Positions 13,136-25,660 of a stretch of DNA of 64,000 bases are shown one piece after another. The position numbers were made by a program, and so were the translations under genes. Source of the DNA: Dolomedes plantarius (lineage: Eukaryota > Arthropoda > Arachnida > Araneae > Dolomedidae); contig OU015490.1 in assembly GCA_907164885.2 (NCBI GenBank), forward strand, positions 91,323,560 to 91,387,559, read 5' to 3'. Position 1 is the stretch's first letter, and each line of letters begins with the position of its first letter. The notes under the pieces were generated by a model. The model had not been told where the DNA came from. It searched no databases and worked only from the letters and a program-made list of their open reading frames with translations.

Positions 13136-14616
13136 TAAATTCACAAGCGCTGTTTTCTACAGCTATTCCGCGACTTTAAATTCAGGTTTTCCACTATTGT
13201 CGACAATTTCTCCTATTGTACATAAGAACACAGAACTGTCGGAACAGTTAAAACCTTATTTTCATTTCATGTTAATAATAGAAGTTAAGTTTTTAAATTA
13301 AAATTAATTAATTAACAATGAAAACTTTAGCACAACAAATATAAACTTTCATCGTCACTGTGAACTTTTTTTAATCACATTTATTCAGTAAAGCAAATTT
13401 ATTTTAACAGCTGAAATTCATCTACCCGATACATCAAACTTCTTATCGGACAAAGGGGGTAGTCTTTTTTTTAATTTACTTATTTTTTTAACAACAATAA
13501 CGTAACGATAAAAAAAGTGAGGTATAACGCATCTGAATATTCACTTCTGACCGTAACTGTGTATTTTTTCTTTTAATTTTCAGTAACCCAAATTTATTTT
13601 AACGGCGGGAATTCATTTACTTAAGATAGCAGCCAATGCCGTTATCGATATCATTCACTCATACACCGCGGAAGAGTTCCACATTAGCCCAACAGTTCTT
13701 ACGTTGCGCTTTTCCCTAAAATATTTTACAATGCAGAGAAGAAATTACAAAACCCTTTCAAAATAAATATCAAAATGTATTAACAACAAACCCCCCCCCC
13801 TTTTTGGGGTTGTTGTTGTTGTTACTTAGAAAGCGAGTAAAGTTAAGAAATGCAGAGTGATAAAAATCGAAAATATATTAAAAGAAGGAACCACACCACA
13901 AGAAACCATTAAAAAGAACTCCCAGTATGACAGAAAAACAATAGCTATGGAGAGCTTAATTACAAGATAAACATCTAGACGGTTTTCACTCCCCAGAAAA
14001 TTTATTTGTCCCCAGAAAAAAAAAAAAGTTAAGTCACTGCCACGCACCAGATAAAATCGGTGGAAATTTCATTCAGGAGAATTCTAGAGCGGATAAAAAT
14101 AGATCAACCTTCCTGAAAATCCAACTGAGACTAAGTTGGCAATAATTTTTAAACAGAACGTGCAACAAATTATCGGGACTTTTGAAAGCATTTTATACGT
14201 TAACAGAAATGAAATGGCAGCATCATTAGTGCCAACTAAAATTTAAGCAAGAAAAAAAAAAGGTAAAAAACCCACACGGAATATATCCCTTCACGGAAAC
14301 AAGCACGGAATAAACGGCTTTATTTTTGTGTTTCAATTGAGCTTTATTTACGAAAAAAGGCGATTTTGTCAAGGAGAAAAAAATCTAAGCATGGTTTTTT
14401 TATATACATAATTTGTCAAGGGAGAGATAACTATTGAACTTTTCAAAATTCTGATATAGTTACGGTCTTGCGTGTCATAAGAAAAATATTAACTAATCAC
14501 TACAACATTATCTTAACCGCTGAGAGTAAAGTCAAAAAGATAAACAAAACAAAACTGAAACCATGTAAGAATTCAAATTAAAAACTTTTTTCTTTTAAGA
14601 TAAGAAGTATAACTAA
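13136..14616. other. Intergenic, nothing recognised apart from a small hairpin
   Basis: About 1.5 kb of AT-rich sequence. A short dyad at 13785-13821 (AACAACAAACCCC paired with GGGGTTGTTGTTGTT around a C/T run) is the only structure seen. No supported gene. Confidence 0.4.
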
Positions 14617-14935
14617 GGCCTTGTTCACATTGATTTCGGCGTGTAGCGTAGCGTGCTTCCGCTTGGCGACGAAAAGGAATGACTGATCACATTGCTTGCG
14701 TTAAAGATTTGTGTCCAGCCCATATGATTAGCTGACGGTCGCTACTGTATTTAGGCAGTTAGCAGACAATGGTTGACTTGACCTGTGACAGGTTTGATAT
14801 ATCACACGGTCTTTACGCCAACCGTCAACGTTGATCTCGAGTAACTTCAATGCCATGGATGACATCCCTGTTTTGATGTCTGTGATTGGTAAAAAATTTT
14901 AACGCTGACGCACCGGAAGCAATGTGAACAGGGCC
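14617..14935. mobile_element. MITE with GGCCYTGTTCACATTG ends
   Basis: Left end GGCCTTGTTCACATTG and right end CAATGTGAACAGGGCC form a 16-bp inverted repeat with one mismatch. The element is 319 bp, richer in GC than its flanks, and non-coding. No clear target duplication was found, so the superfamily is undecided. Confidence 0.7.
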
Positions 14936-17090
14936 AAACATTAACACACAGACATACATTATTTCAAATGTTTTCTGCTGCAACTGATGTATGATTTACA
15001 AATGCGTCTCCAATATAAAACTTACAAGAGATATCAAATCAGGTTAATTTCAATTACACATTGGTTGAATGTTTCGGTTCTTTTCAAACTAAGATTTCAT
15101 TCGGCTACAATAATCTTAATACTATTCCCACAATTTTGATTAGTAAAATTTTTAAAGCACAATTTTACTATGGTACTTGGATTTACTGAGATACTATATT
15201 ATTATTTTCTCTTTGCTAACCAGTGTTAGGTAGAGTTCCCTTTCCTATCTGATGAATTCTTTAAGCAACTATTCTTCAATAAATATTGCACTATACTACC
15301 GGATATGAAATTTTTACCACGCAATGCAAATATGAATTTTTTACCATACAAAACACGATAACTATTCTATGCATTATCCTTAATATCATCTCTACGCGAC
15401 TAAATTTTACTATTTAAAAAAATGGATAACTGAATCTTATTTGTATTAAAAGAACGTGTGATACATTAAAAAATATCTGAAAGATTTCGGGAAAATTTGG
15501 AGAATACAATTAACTTCCTGTTAAATATAACACTTCAAACTGCGTGACTTTTTAAGAAATGATATTATATGTTAAAAATTATTCTAAAAAAAAAATCTTC
15601 TTAAATCATTATTTCCCCGTGAATGTTGTAAAAATTAAAGGTAAATAACAACGTCAGGAAAGTAACATGACACCAAATCATCACGTATCATTTGGATGCC
15701 ACAATGTAGTGCCATTCAAAACATTCGCTTGTTAAGAAAACGTCGTTTAATTGTTCATGAAAAGAAAATATTTAAGGTTAAGATGTACAATGTGCTTATT
15801 AATGTAATTTACTAACATTGCGAATATACAATCAGTTCATAAAATACACCGAGTAAATATGTACATCCTAACACTAATAATTACATGCAAGGAATTCTTA
15901 TCTGGATATAAAAGCGAAATCATATACTTTCAAGAAATTACGAACACACTAAAAAAGACTTTTTTGTGTGACAGCTTCAGTTTAAAGATTTCCTCTTGTC
16001 ACAGAATCTATACAGAAAGAGACCGCCAAATCTGACAAGGTAGCTTTAGTGTGATTACCAGTGTTCTGAAACAAGCTTAGTCTTGTAGAGCACGTATGAG
16101 CAATTGATCATGCCTATTGATCGGAACACAACGACTAAGACAGTTAAGGGTTTCCGTTTTATTTGAAAACAGTACTGGTTTTAAGAATAAAAAACCAGAA
16201 TACTAAACTTTCTTCAGAAAAAAAAATATTTTGAAAGGAAAAAATAATCATACATGCAGTAGAAATTTTTAAACACGTTTCTCGGTTAAATGATTTTTAC
16301 AGTTATACGCAAATTTGCAAATCCCCGGGATGATTAATAAAGATAATCAACTTTCGATCGTTATTAAACCCTACCTTAAAATTTATATGTGATTTTCTCG
16401 GTTGGGGAAAAAAGGAAAATCGAACTTTCCCACGGTTTATCCGTTTTAATAAATTAATATTGGGTGCTCTTCGAAATATTACTAATATTTCTGACATGGA
16501 ATGGTGGTACATTTGGAACGTAAGCAGAATGCGATTCCCGACTTCAGATTTCGTAACTGCTAACTGTATTAAAATGATGGATAAGAGAAAATGATGGAGC
16601 ATTAAAAGGGGTTTTTATAGAGGAGAGATTCAGATCTTCTGATGATCAGCCGTCATCATTAGTAGACAGAATGATAGAAGCTATGACAGATTAAATAGAA
16701 GAATCAAAGAGACACGATGTAAAAGATACCATTTTATACGAAACATAGTTTTAAAAATGAATTTGCAGATTTTAACACTGCAAAAGGGTATTTGATTAAC
16801 ACTTATTTTAATCAGATGAGAATATAATTTAAGAATGAATTTTCGCAAAGCACTACAGGAAATTCCAACGAACCACGCTAACAAATTATTTTAAAAGATA
16901 ATACTGTAAATTTTCAATTTTTAAAAACATTAATTATGATATTAAATACATTTGATATCTCCCCCCCCAAGTCTTGCTATGCTGCCTCATCGTGGCAGGG
17001 GGTTGGCACTGGACGGAATGGGCGAAGTACGTCGGGAATTCCTGGTAGGACCACCCTAGGCGTGAAGGCCATTCCGTTATGTCCAGCTAA
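14936..17090. other. Intergenic, no gene supported
   Basis: About 2.1 kb, AT-rich. Minus-strand open frames at 16303-16602 and 16681-16884 show no known domain. From about 16960 the base composition becomes GC-richer, leading into the palindrome at 17091. Confidence 0.4.
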
Positions 17091-18264
17091 GGCCCGTTGC
17101 ACACACGGCGTTTTTATCAATGGCGGAAATTTTTCAATCGGACGTCGTTCTAAAAGTAGAGCTTACACACACGGCGAAAAACTCCGTCGCCGGGGAAAAG
17201 GCCCACCCCTCCTTTTCGAATCCTGCACGTGTCCAAGAAAACCAGAGGGGTCGCACTTACGCCCCCCTCCCCCCAGCCGGGATCGGAGGAGCCTTCCTTT
17301 TCGAATCCCCTTACTATTCCAAGAAAACCAGCGCCCCCCCCCCAGCAAACCCCCAACCACACCCTCGCAAATGACCCTACGACGGTAGACTCCGCTGTGT
17401 GTGTAAGCGTGCATAGGGTCACATGGATAACTAGTTCAATCTGGCGTCAACGAATCCGCCAGCGCACAGTGGCACTCGACAGCTGCACAAGCTACCGTCG
17501 AAGAAAAATTTCATTTTCCGCTGTGTGTGCAAGCTCAATTGACTTCTGTGGTCTACTGTTGGAACGACGTCCGATGGAAAATTTCCGCTAGAGATAAAAA
17601 CGCTGTGTGTGCAACGGGCCTAAAGCTAGCAGGCACTTGGAGCAAAGTCAGTTTTCTACCTTCGGACACTCCTGGTCCCGTTGCACACACAGCGTTTTTA
17701 TCTCTAACGGAAATTTTCCATCGGACGTCGTTCCAACAGTAGACCACAGAAGTCAATTGGAGCTTGCACACACAGCGGAAAATGAAATTTTTCTTCGACG
17801 GTAGCTTGTGCAGCTGTCGAGTGCCACTGTGCGCTGGCGGATTCGTGGACGCCAGATTGAACTAGTTATCCATGTGACCCTATGCACGCTTACACACACA
17901 GCGGAGTCTACCGTCGTAGGGTCATTTGCGAGGGTGTGGTTGGGGGTTTGCTGGGGGGGGGGAGCTGGTTTTCTTGGAATCGTAAAGGGGATTCGAAAAG
18001 GAGGGCTCCTCCGATCCCGGCTGGGGGGAGGGGGGCGTAGGTGCGACCCCTCTGGTTTTCTTGAACACGTGCAGGATTCGAAAAGGAGAGGTGGGCCTTT
18101 TCCCCGGCGACGGAGTTTTTCGCCGTGTGTGTAAGCTCTACTTTTAGAACGACGTCCGATTGAAAAATTTCCGCCATTGATAAAAACGCCGTGTGTGCAA
18201 CGGGCCTAAAGCTAGCAGGCACTTGGAGCAAAGTCAGTTTTCTACCTTCGGACACTCCTGGTCC
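17091..18264. repeat. Large near-perfect palindrome (arms about 528 bp)
   Basis: Left arm 17091-17618 and right arm 17677-18206 are reverse complements with few differences, separated by a 58-bp spacer (17619-17676). The same spacer sequence (starting CTAAAGCTAGCAGG) follows the right arm again at about 18207-18264, so the order is arm, spacer, inverted arm, spacer. Each arm is itself mosaic: a short motif of the type TTGCACACACGGCG or CTTACACACACGGCG, with its reverse complement, recurs four times per arm. The segment is markedly GC-richer than its surroundings. Overlapping open frames on both strands are consequences of the symmetry and composition and are not called as genes. It is probably a foldback structure made from concatenated MITEs. 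Confidence 0.9.
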
Positions 18265-18650
18265 ATGACCAACAGAAGCTGCCCCCTTTACCCTAATAAT
18301 GGACCTACTGAAGATATATGGGCTCATGGACCCGGCCTAGCGGTGCTAGACCGAAAGGGATTAGAAACAACAACGTTTGATATGCATTATAAATACAGAA
18401 TTTTTTGTTCTGAATGCATGGAAAAGAATTTGTGTAATATACCACAGAAAATTTATTGTTCCCGCCAGGCTGTTTTAGCCGGGCGCAGAGCACTGCCCTT
18501 TTTATTAGCTCCAAGCCTTTTTCAAATATCCCTTTAACGAGTGACCTGGAGCTTTTTAAAAATCCTATCAATTTTTGAGTTACTGGCCTAAAGCTTTACA
18601 ACGTTTGTAAAATTGATGGTTTTTTTTTATTGTTTTCCGTAAAAACATCA
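18265..18650. other. Intergenic, nothing recognised
   Basis: Single-copy-looking sequence between the palindrome and the next MITE; no gene supported. Confidence 0.35.
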
Positions 18651-18658
18651 ATGACACA

Positions 18659-19124
18659 CAGGCCCTGATTTTCCTTAGGGGCCCCCGAATGTTGGTCCCC
18701 CCGCCAAAATTTTTATTTTAAAAGAAAAAAAAAATTCCCAACTCATTTTTATCATTTTACCTTTTTAATAGCAAATTTTTTTATATATCCTTTCAAATTT
18801 GATTGATTGGTTCATCAGTTATATGTATAGCTCATCATATGTATGTTATAGTGTATAGAAGGGATTAATACGTTTTTCTGGTTGCATTGTATTGGTGTTT
18901 TAATGATGAAGTTAATATGTTGTATTGTTTTTTGCTATTTGATAATTTTCTAGGCTTCTACACTTGAAATAGCCAATTCTTGGTAAAATTGTACTTTCAC
19001 AATGATTCATGATTTTTTGTGTGTGTGTGTGTGTCAATTTTGGAAATGTTACGCCCACATCAGTGTTAGAGGGCCCCCATCCTGAGTTGTGTTTATAGTC
19101 AAGAATTTTCTAAATCGGGTCCTG
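18659..19124. mobile_element. hAT-type MITE, CAGGCCCTGATTT ends
   Basis: Left end CAGGCCCTGATTT and right end AAATCGGGTCCTG are imperfect inverted repeats (two mismatches in 13). Flanks ATGACACA (18651-18658) and GTGACACA (19125-19132) agree in seven of eight bases, fitting a hAT 8-bp duplication. A (GT)n tract lies at about 19018-19034. Subterminal GGGCCCCC blocks occur near both ends. Confidence 0.75.
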
Positions 19125-19132
19125 GTGACACA

Positions 19133-20999
19133 TTGAACGTTAATAAGGAATTAGTTCTGCATTCTTACAATCACGGTTGGTAAACGACGAGAAAGCCGAC
19201 AAGTCAACCAATCCACACAGCCAGTTTGTAGGCTTTGATATGGGAGCACCATGTAATAAAATAAAATTTTCGAATTTTCATCTCTAAATTAAATTTCTAT
19301 TCCTTTTATAATATTTTCGAAGTTGTATTTTATCATAATTTCGGATAATGTGCGACCGCGTGTCATCTTTTGTGAATCATAAAATTTTGAATGAAAATTA
19401 GACCTTGTATATTTTGGTATTATTCATTTAGAATTTTTTAGAAGTGCATTTCAAAATATCTCTTCATGAAATTAGGCATACCAACTGTTACAAATAATCC
19501 GTTTTTGTTGTGGACTTTTCAGTGCATACATTACCGAGTTTCGAGGAACTTCAGAATATTACACTAAAATACTGGACGAGAAATGACAAATTTTATAATT
19601 ATCGTTATATTTAGACTGAATCATTTTTATGAGCCTGTCAATGTTTGCACGTTTCAAATCTTTCTTTCACTCCCCCCCCCCCTGCCTTTTTCAAGAGCTA
19701 AAATTTAATTGAATATGGTCCTATTTTGGTGCTAAAATTTCACTGCATTTTTTTTTTTTTTTGGAAAGACAAATGAACAGATCACAGAGAAAATTATGAG
19801 ATTCAGCGTCACAAACCATCTAAAAACATCAAAACCCGAGGCGCACTTTTCTAAGAAAAATGTTTTCACCATTTTACAGTACTTACAATTTAATGTTAAT
19901 ATGTTTACATAAACTAGATAGATGAACAGTCCCAAAAGTTCGTAAAGTAAAATATTACTGTATGCCTGACTGTATATTGACAAAAATCATTCCATATATA
20001 TATATATATATATATATTGGGACACACATACGAAAAGTAGATTGGACAGCTTCTAAAACGAGCAGGATTTTGTTTATTTACATTAAAACAATACCAATTT
20101 TTAACGGGTGTCCCAAAGATTTTATTCAGAACTTACTCCGCGTTCACACACACCATGGTTCATTCTTTTTGCAAAGCAAAAACGAGGACTCTCTCTATGC
20201 ATTGTTTTTTAAAAGCACCTAACAAAATTTTATGGGTTCTATCGAAGCAAGCTTTCAGTGATTTTTATGTAAACAGGTTCGGTAATGATGCGTCGCACAT
20301 TATATTTTTGAGTTATATTTAATAATTTTAAACGTTTATAAAACACAAAGAAGCAAAATTCTTTAGGCAATAAAATGAGATTTACAGTTTGAATAAATGA
20401 AATTTAAATTCGCTGTTGAAACATGAATTTTTATCCTTTTTAGCTGCTAATTTCCCAATTATTTTATCCATAAAACCCCCCAGAATTCGTTGTACTTAAT
20501 AAAGGAACTAAACTTAAAAAAAGAACTAAAAAATAAAGATTATTTTAGAGGTGAGGAATTAAGAGATAATTTATAAATCATCTCTTAAAATCACGGAATC
20601 TACAGACTGTGGTCACAATGTTAAGAGCCTAAATTTTTTAAAAACCTTTTAGAGGTAATCGAATGAAAAATTTCTAAAAAAGTTTTCAAAACCTTTATTG
20701 CTTGATTCTGAAAAAAAAAAAAAGTCAAACCATTCACACTTATATTAAACTTTGTCTAACACATTTCTTTGAAAGCGGGGTCACGGTTTTTTTTCCTGTC
20801 AATCAAAATAAAACTAATGGATTAGTCTGCCATTCAGTTGTGGAGTACGTGGAAAGTTTTAGGCGAAGATTTTGAATTCTGAAAAACGGAAGCATTGTGC
20901 CCAGTTTAATATTAAGTCAAACTCAAAACAACTTTTATAGATTCTAAAAAATGAAATTCTAATTTGTTTTTAGGCTTCGTGAAAAACTTGTAATTGCTC
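19133..20999. other. Intergenic, nothing recognised
   Basis: About 1.9 kb of AT-rich sequence with C- and T-homopolymers (19671-19682, 19748-19762) and a short TA tract (19995-20018). A GGGTGTCCCAAAG motif at about 20105 resembles mariner-type ends but has no partner. No gene supported. Confidence 0.4.
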
Positions 21000-21753
21000 T
21001 TAAGGGGACTCACGACTCTTAAGTCGAGGAAATAAGGCATATTTTCATAATTTTTGACTCATTGTAACTATTTCAATTTACTCCCAATTTTTCCAAATTT
21101 TATGTATATGATAAATTGATATATTTATTTTAATAAACAAATTTTCAACTCCAAAAATAATTTTAAATTTTTTTAAAAAATGCTTTAGATAAACCTTGTT
21201 TTTTAAGTATTTTTATTGTATACTGGCTTGCGCGCAGAACTATGAAATTAATTTTACACTTAAATGTATAATTCCTGTTTTATATTTAAAATAAATAATT
21301 CAAAATACAATTGAACATAAAACATTCAACATTAAAATATTTTTTCAATTTTTTTAAAACTGCTCAAAATATACCTAAAATTTCCTTAAATTTTTGATTA
21401 ATTTATCCCTGAAAAAATAACAAAATGTGCAATGATTGCAATAATTCTAGTTCAGACGCAATAAAATAACATGATTATGCAGTGATAAAAATTTCATGGA
21501 ATTATGCTTCATAGTTTTTGAGATATCAGTTGCGGAATGATGCAAAATTACATTTTGAGAAAAATGAGTTTAAAATTTTTCTTACCATAAACTTGATCAG
21601 TAATTAAATATTTAGAGTATCAATATCTCCGGAACTAAGCGGAATATTTTTATGCGGTTTGCTTTATTTTGTTCAGAAATGATCAGGCTTTAACATATAA
21701 TTTTTTCAAAAAATCGAATGTTTTAAAGTTTTAAGAATAGTGAGTCGCCTTAA
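21000..21753. mobile_element. MITE-like element, TTAAGG ends
   Basis: The left end TTAAGGGGACTCACGACTCTTAA region (21000-21022) and the right end 21731-21753 are inverted repeats, matching at 20 of 23 positions. The interior is AT-rich and non-coding. The terminal TTAA may be target sequence, but the family is not identified. Confidence 0.6.
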
Positions 21754-23484
21754 AAACAGGAGGGTTGCAGAAACTGACTTTCTTTTAGGCTTTTTTCAGA
21801 AAGATAAAAATCAATTTTCTTTTTAAGAACTGAAATTTTTTTCGTTTTAATATATTATAAGGAAAGAAATATGAACATTAGCCATTTGGGTACACGGTGA
21901 CTGTAAACTTCGTTCATTTTAATTTAGTTACTTGGGCTGTACGAGAAACTGCATTTTTAACATTACCAAATGAAATAGAAATGTCATGCGGAATTTCTCA
22001 ACTTTAGGTGTTTTTTTATTACATATACTTTAAAAATATATTTAATGTTCATTTCATGTTAAATGTCTTATTTCCAAGAAATCCCCTTTGATGCCGCTTT
22101 TATAAATCTCTATTGTTTAAAAGAATCGTTTACACAGACTGCACAAACCGCATTTCAAGTATACGAAATTATTATTAGAAAAAAAAAAAGGTTGCCACAG
22201 TCAAATTACAGCGAGGGAGAAAAAACTCTACCTTTGCTGTTACTTCTGCTGGAAAAAAGTTCTTAAATCTTATATCTTACGCCATTTTTTTTTTCGCGTG
22301 ACAAAGGATGCTACTCCGAAAGGGAAAAAAATAATAAAATTTACCACGGTATCCTTTGCACTTAATGCAATAAAAGCATTGTATGGAAAACTCAATACGG
22401 CATGGCAACAAATAAGAGCTCCATAATTTAAAAGTGCAACGATGCTTCAGACAATAAGCCTGCTGTTAAATGTAGTAACGAAACCATTGCTGGGAGATAT
22501 TTTCTTTTTCCGCGCAGTCAGAACAGTACACGGCTTTCAGTTACGCAAACTCGTGAATGAGTAGATATTTTAAGCGAAAACAACTGAAAATGCGAACGCC
22601 TTTTATTGGAGGTTGCGAAAAATAGTTAAAATTGTCATATACACCGTTTACGGATTCACAGCCAAACAATAGAGTTTATTTCTATTGATTCGAGATTTCC
22701 TGATGATTTGCCATACTTCCAGCAAAATGTTAAACCAAAATATCAGATCTTTAAAAGATTCTATTATATTTTATTACACATTTATTTCACATCTTTTTCA
22801 CAATACAGAATTTTGTGAAAATCCATAATTCCAATTTTTTTAAATTAAAGTACTCAAACTTATTTCATAAAATACACATTCAGGATGACCGTAACGAAGC
22901 GATTTGTGCTTAAACAAAATTATTTAAAAGCCCATGAAATGTTTTCAACTTTAAATATTCGAGGTTCAATATATATGCATGTATTACATATAATTATGTA
23001 TACGAATGTGGAGAAAGGGAGGTTAAAAACAATACAATGAAACATACACGCTCGTATTGATATAATGAAGATACAATAGTCTTCAATGATGTACTTGCAG
23101 GAATAAAGTATGATTGATATCTTTTGACCTTCCTCCGTTTGGCCAGAAATTTGTTTTTCGAATCAAATAACTGACAATTCAGTAATATTTTGAGCAAAAT
23201 CAATTTAAAAAAATCTGCTATGTAACAAAGCTATAGGAATCCAGTAACAAATTCCCTAACAATTCCGGTTTTCGGGGAGAAATTAAGTATTTCTCCTGAT
23301 TTTTAGAGCCATATTTATTTTACCTGATGATTCCTGGTTTTTTTAGGTTTTATAAATCGCTCGATCCCTGCTGTAGCTTTAAAAATAGTCCTGTACTTAG
23401 ATATGCAGTAGTACGTCGAAACAAAACTAAATCACATACATCGACCAAATTACAAAGGAACCTTACTACCCATAGTAAAACAAG
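21754..23484. other. Intergenic, no gene supported
   Basis: About 1.7 kb of AT-rich sequence. Open frames at 22063-22266 (plus) and 22994-23203 (minus) have no recognisable features. Confidence 0.4.
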
Positions 23485-23486
23485 TA

Positions 23487-24929
23487 CAGTGGACGCTCGT
23501 TAATTCGAACTCGAAGGTTCTCAGAAAAAAGTTCGAATTATCCGAAGTTCGAATTATCCGATGTTAAGAGAAAATATATAACTTTAAATGTGTATCACTG
23601 AAGAAGAAACTCTCCTAGTATGTATAACCCCAGAAAATATATTATACTATGTTATCTAAAGTTAAACATATTAAAAAGCAATACAGACTTACCTTCATCA
23701 TAAAATGAAGCAGAAGATATGTAGTATAAAGTAAACTTTTATTAAAAATATGAATTACACTTAGGGAAAAAACTGTAAAATGGATGTTTGGTTCTGTTTA
23801 TGATGCCTACATTGTTCAGCCAGCTTCTCGATTTGAAGTAAACATTTCAATTCATTTTCAGAGGAAGGTTCCATCTAAATAAATGCTTTCAGAGTTTTAA
23901 AAGAGTCCATTATGGCTTTGTCCATTATGGCCGCATTAAAAATATCTTTCGGCAGGTAAGTAGAGAAAAACCCTGGCAGTTTCCTACCGTAATTAGTGCA
24001 TACGTCTTCGTTTACACATACAGTTAGGCCACATACAGTTTGATAAGAAATATTTTGCCTTGACTTAAATCGAGAAAGCCATCCATCACTGCATTTAAAA
24101 TCTTCAATACCCATTCGACTTGCCAATTCATCAGCCTTCGTCAGCACTATGAGTCCATTTATCGGAAAATTCCGAGATCTAACATCCTGGAACCATAGCA
24201 GTAAAGCTTTTTCTAGAACTTCTTGGGACGCATTTCCCATGCGTTTCCTTCCTCTAGCAAATTTTGATTTTTCCCATGAATCTAAAATTGACTCCTTGTT
24301 TTTCAAATTAGTTGACAAGGCATTTTTTTTAATTCCATAGTCAGCTGCAAATCTTGTTTTACATTCGCCTTTCTCTACTTTCTTTAAAATTTCTATCTTT
24401 GTCTCCAAAGTTAGGGTTTTGTACTTTCCACGTGTAGACATCCTGAATTTTTACACGTTCACACCACACAATGAGGAAGAAAAACTAGCCCACATTAACT
24501 TGTCTGGACTGCAGTTATAACTGACGCAGCTCCCTAGAATCTTTAGTAAAGACTAGTTTTTCTGAAATTCTAAGAAAATCGATCAAGGAAAATTGCTTTT
24601 TCGGTTTAGCACTAATAAGAAGGACAATAGCTACTAACGTTTAGCGGACATGCAATAGTCTAGGAATGCAGGCATGTGCCTCTTTACACAGAAAAGAAAT
24701 TTTGACACACAAAATAATAAATACAGTGTGTATTTTCTCCATTAAAGGAGAAAAAGATTTTTTTTTTGTCAAATTTTTAGTTCGAATTAACCGAAGTGAT
24801 AAAAATTTAGTTCGAATTAATGAGATATTTTTAACATTAACTCCAATACAAGTTTTTTGGGGCCTTTGGATTAGTTCGAATTAACCGAAAGTTCGAATTA
24901 ACCGAGTTCGAATTAACGAGCGTCCACTG
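23487..24929 (-). mobile_element. Tigger/pogo element, internally deleted
   Basis: A 1443-bp element with perfect inverted repeats of 27 bp (CAGTGGACGCTCGTTAATTC onward) flanked by TA. Subterminal copies of AGTTCGAATTA recur near both ends (three or more each side). The transposase gene is on the minus strand (23875-24441) and keeps only its DNA-binding half. The intact ends and open frame suggest a fairly recent insertion. Confidence 0.93.
23875..24441 (-). pseudogene. Tigger-type transposase lacking the DDE domain
   Basis: The 188-codon frame starts MSTRGKYKTLTLETKIEILK: a CENP-B/psq-type N-terminal HTH (residues about 1-53), then a second CENP-B/Tc5-type HTH domain (about 60-130, with GIEDFKCSDGWLSRFKSR). 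The frame reaches LPKDIFNA, normally the start of the DDE catalytic domain (DIFNADE in the family), and then jumps straight to a short C-terminal tail. The catalytic domain of roughly 250-300 residues is missing. At the junction a 12-bp sequence (GCCATAATGGAC on the minus strand) is directly repeated at 23905-23916 and 23920-23931, fitting microhomology-mediated deletion. The remaining protein could bind DNA but not transpose. Tigger membership is confident. Confidence 0.9.
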
Positions 24930-25151
24930 TATAATATATTAAAGAGTTTTCTTTGTCTAATTTCACGCAACAAAAAATTTGTACAATATGATCATACAGT
25001 GCCCTCCCAATTATCCAAGGGGAGGAGTAGCACGAATAATCGAAAAGCACAGATAATCCGATTTCTATTAAATTTTATTGTATTTTCAAAATATAATACA
25101 ACACTTCTTTTTCTATTTTATTAATTTAACTTATGTATGTGTTCCGTAGGG

Positions 25152-25337
25152 TTATGTTTTTGTTTGTTTTACCGAATCTTTTATATCACTAAGAATTTTT
25201 CCAACAGCTATGATATCACTATATTCATAATTCCATTGATTCATAAAATCTAGCAAAATGTGGACCCACGGTAGCGCTGAACTGCATTTTATTGGATCAG
25301 TAGGCTCTTCTTGACTCTCTTCAACTTCTTCCTGGGG
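25152..25337 (-). pseudogene. C-terminal tail of a pogo-like transposase (probable)
   Basis: On the minus strand an open frame of about 60 codons ends in TAA at 25152. It starts with an acidic stretch (EEVEESQEEPTDP) and continues through LPWVHILLDFMNQWNYEY. Its position and direction, just inside the left end of the pogo-like element, and the acidic tail character fit the C-terminus of a Tigger transposase. The upstream part is broken. There is no catalytic motif, so the assignment is mainly contextual. Confidence 0.4.
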
Positions 25338-25610
25338 TTAAATCGTATACGCATTTATCAAATCAATGTCATATGATCAAACCCTGGTAAACGTAAATCA
25401 TTAAGATTTTCTTCATCAACCCCGGGAAATTAACGAAGTGTTATTACTACATTATCGCTTCCTTTATCAAATTAAAATCTCCTCAATAAATAGAAAATTA
25501 TTATTTTCAAAGAATAGAAAATTGTTATTTTAGAAAACTGTTTTTTTTTTTTCTTAAAGTAAAAATATCGGAAGAAATTTGTGTACAGTTCTTAATATAT
25601 TACATAGGTA

Positions 25611-25660
25611 CTAGGTGGCCCGTGCGACCCTTTCGCATGCGAATAAAATGCGATATATTT
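25611..25660 (-). mobile_element. Possible Helitron 3' end
   Basis: On the minus strand the sequence ends GGGTCGCACGGGCCACCTAG followed by T, with a nearby dyad GCATGCGAAAGGGTCGCA. This resembles a Helitron 3' terminus, but no matching 5' end was identified. Confidence 0.3.

Noticed and set aside
17091..18264. CRISPR-like array, because of the recurring CACACACGGCG motif
   Set aside because: The spacing is irregular, orientation alternates symmetrically and the sequence is eukaryotic. It is a palindromic mobile-element structure.
16936..18327. Numerous overlapping open frames of 80-150 codons on both strands, rich in Pro, Arg and Gly
   Set aside because: They arise from the locally GC-rich palindrome, mirror each other on opposite strands, and show no domain or codon pattern of a real gene.
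20014..20117. Possible mariner element between TTGGGACACAC and GGGTGTCCCAA motifs
   Set aside because: The two motifs are only about 100 bp apart, the similarity covers roughly 8 bases and no TA-flanked ends could be defined.
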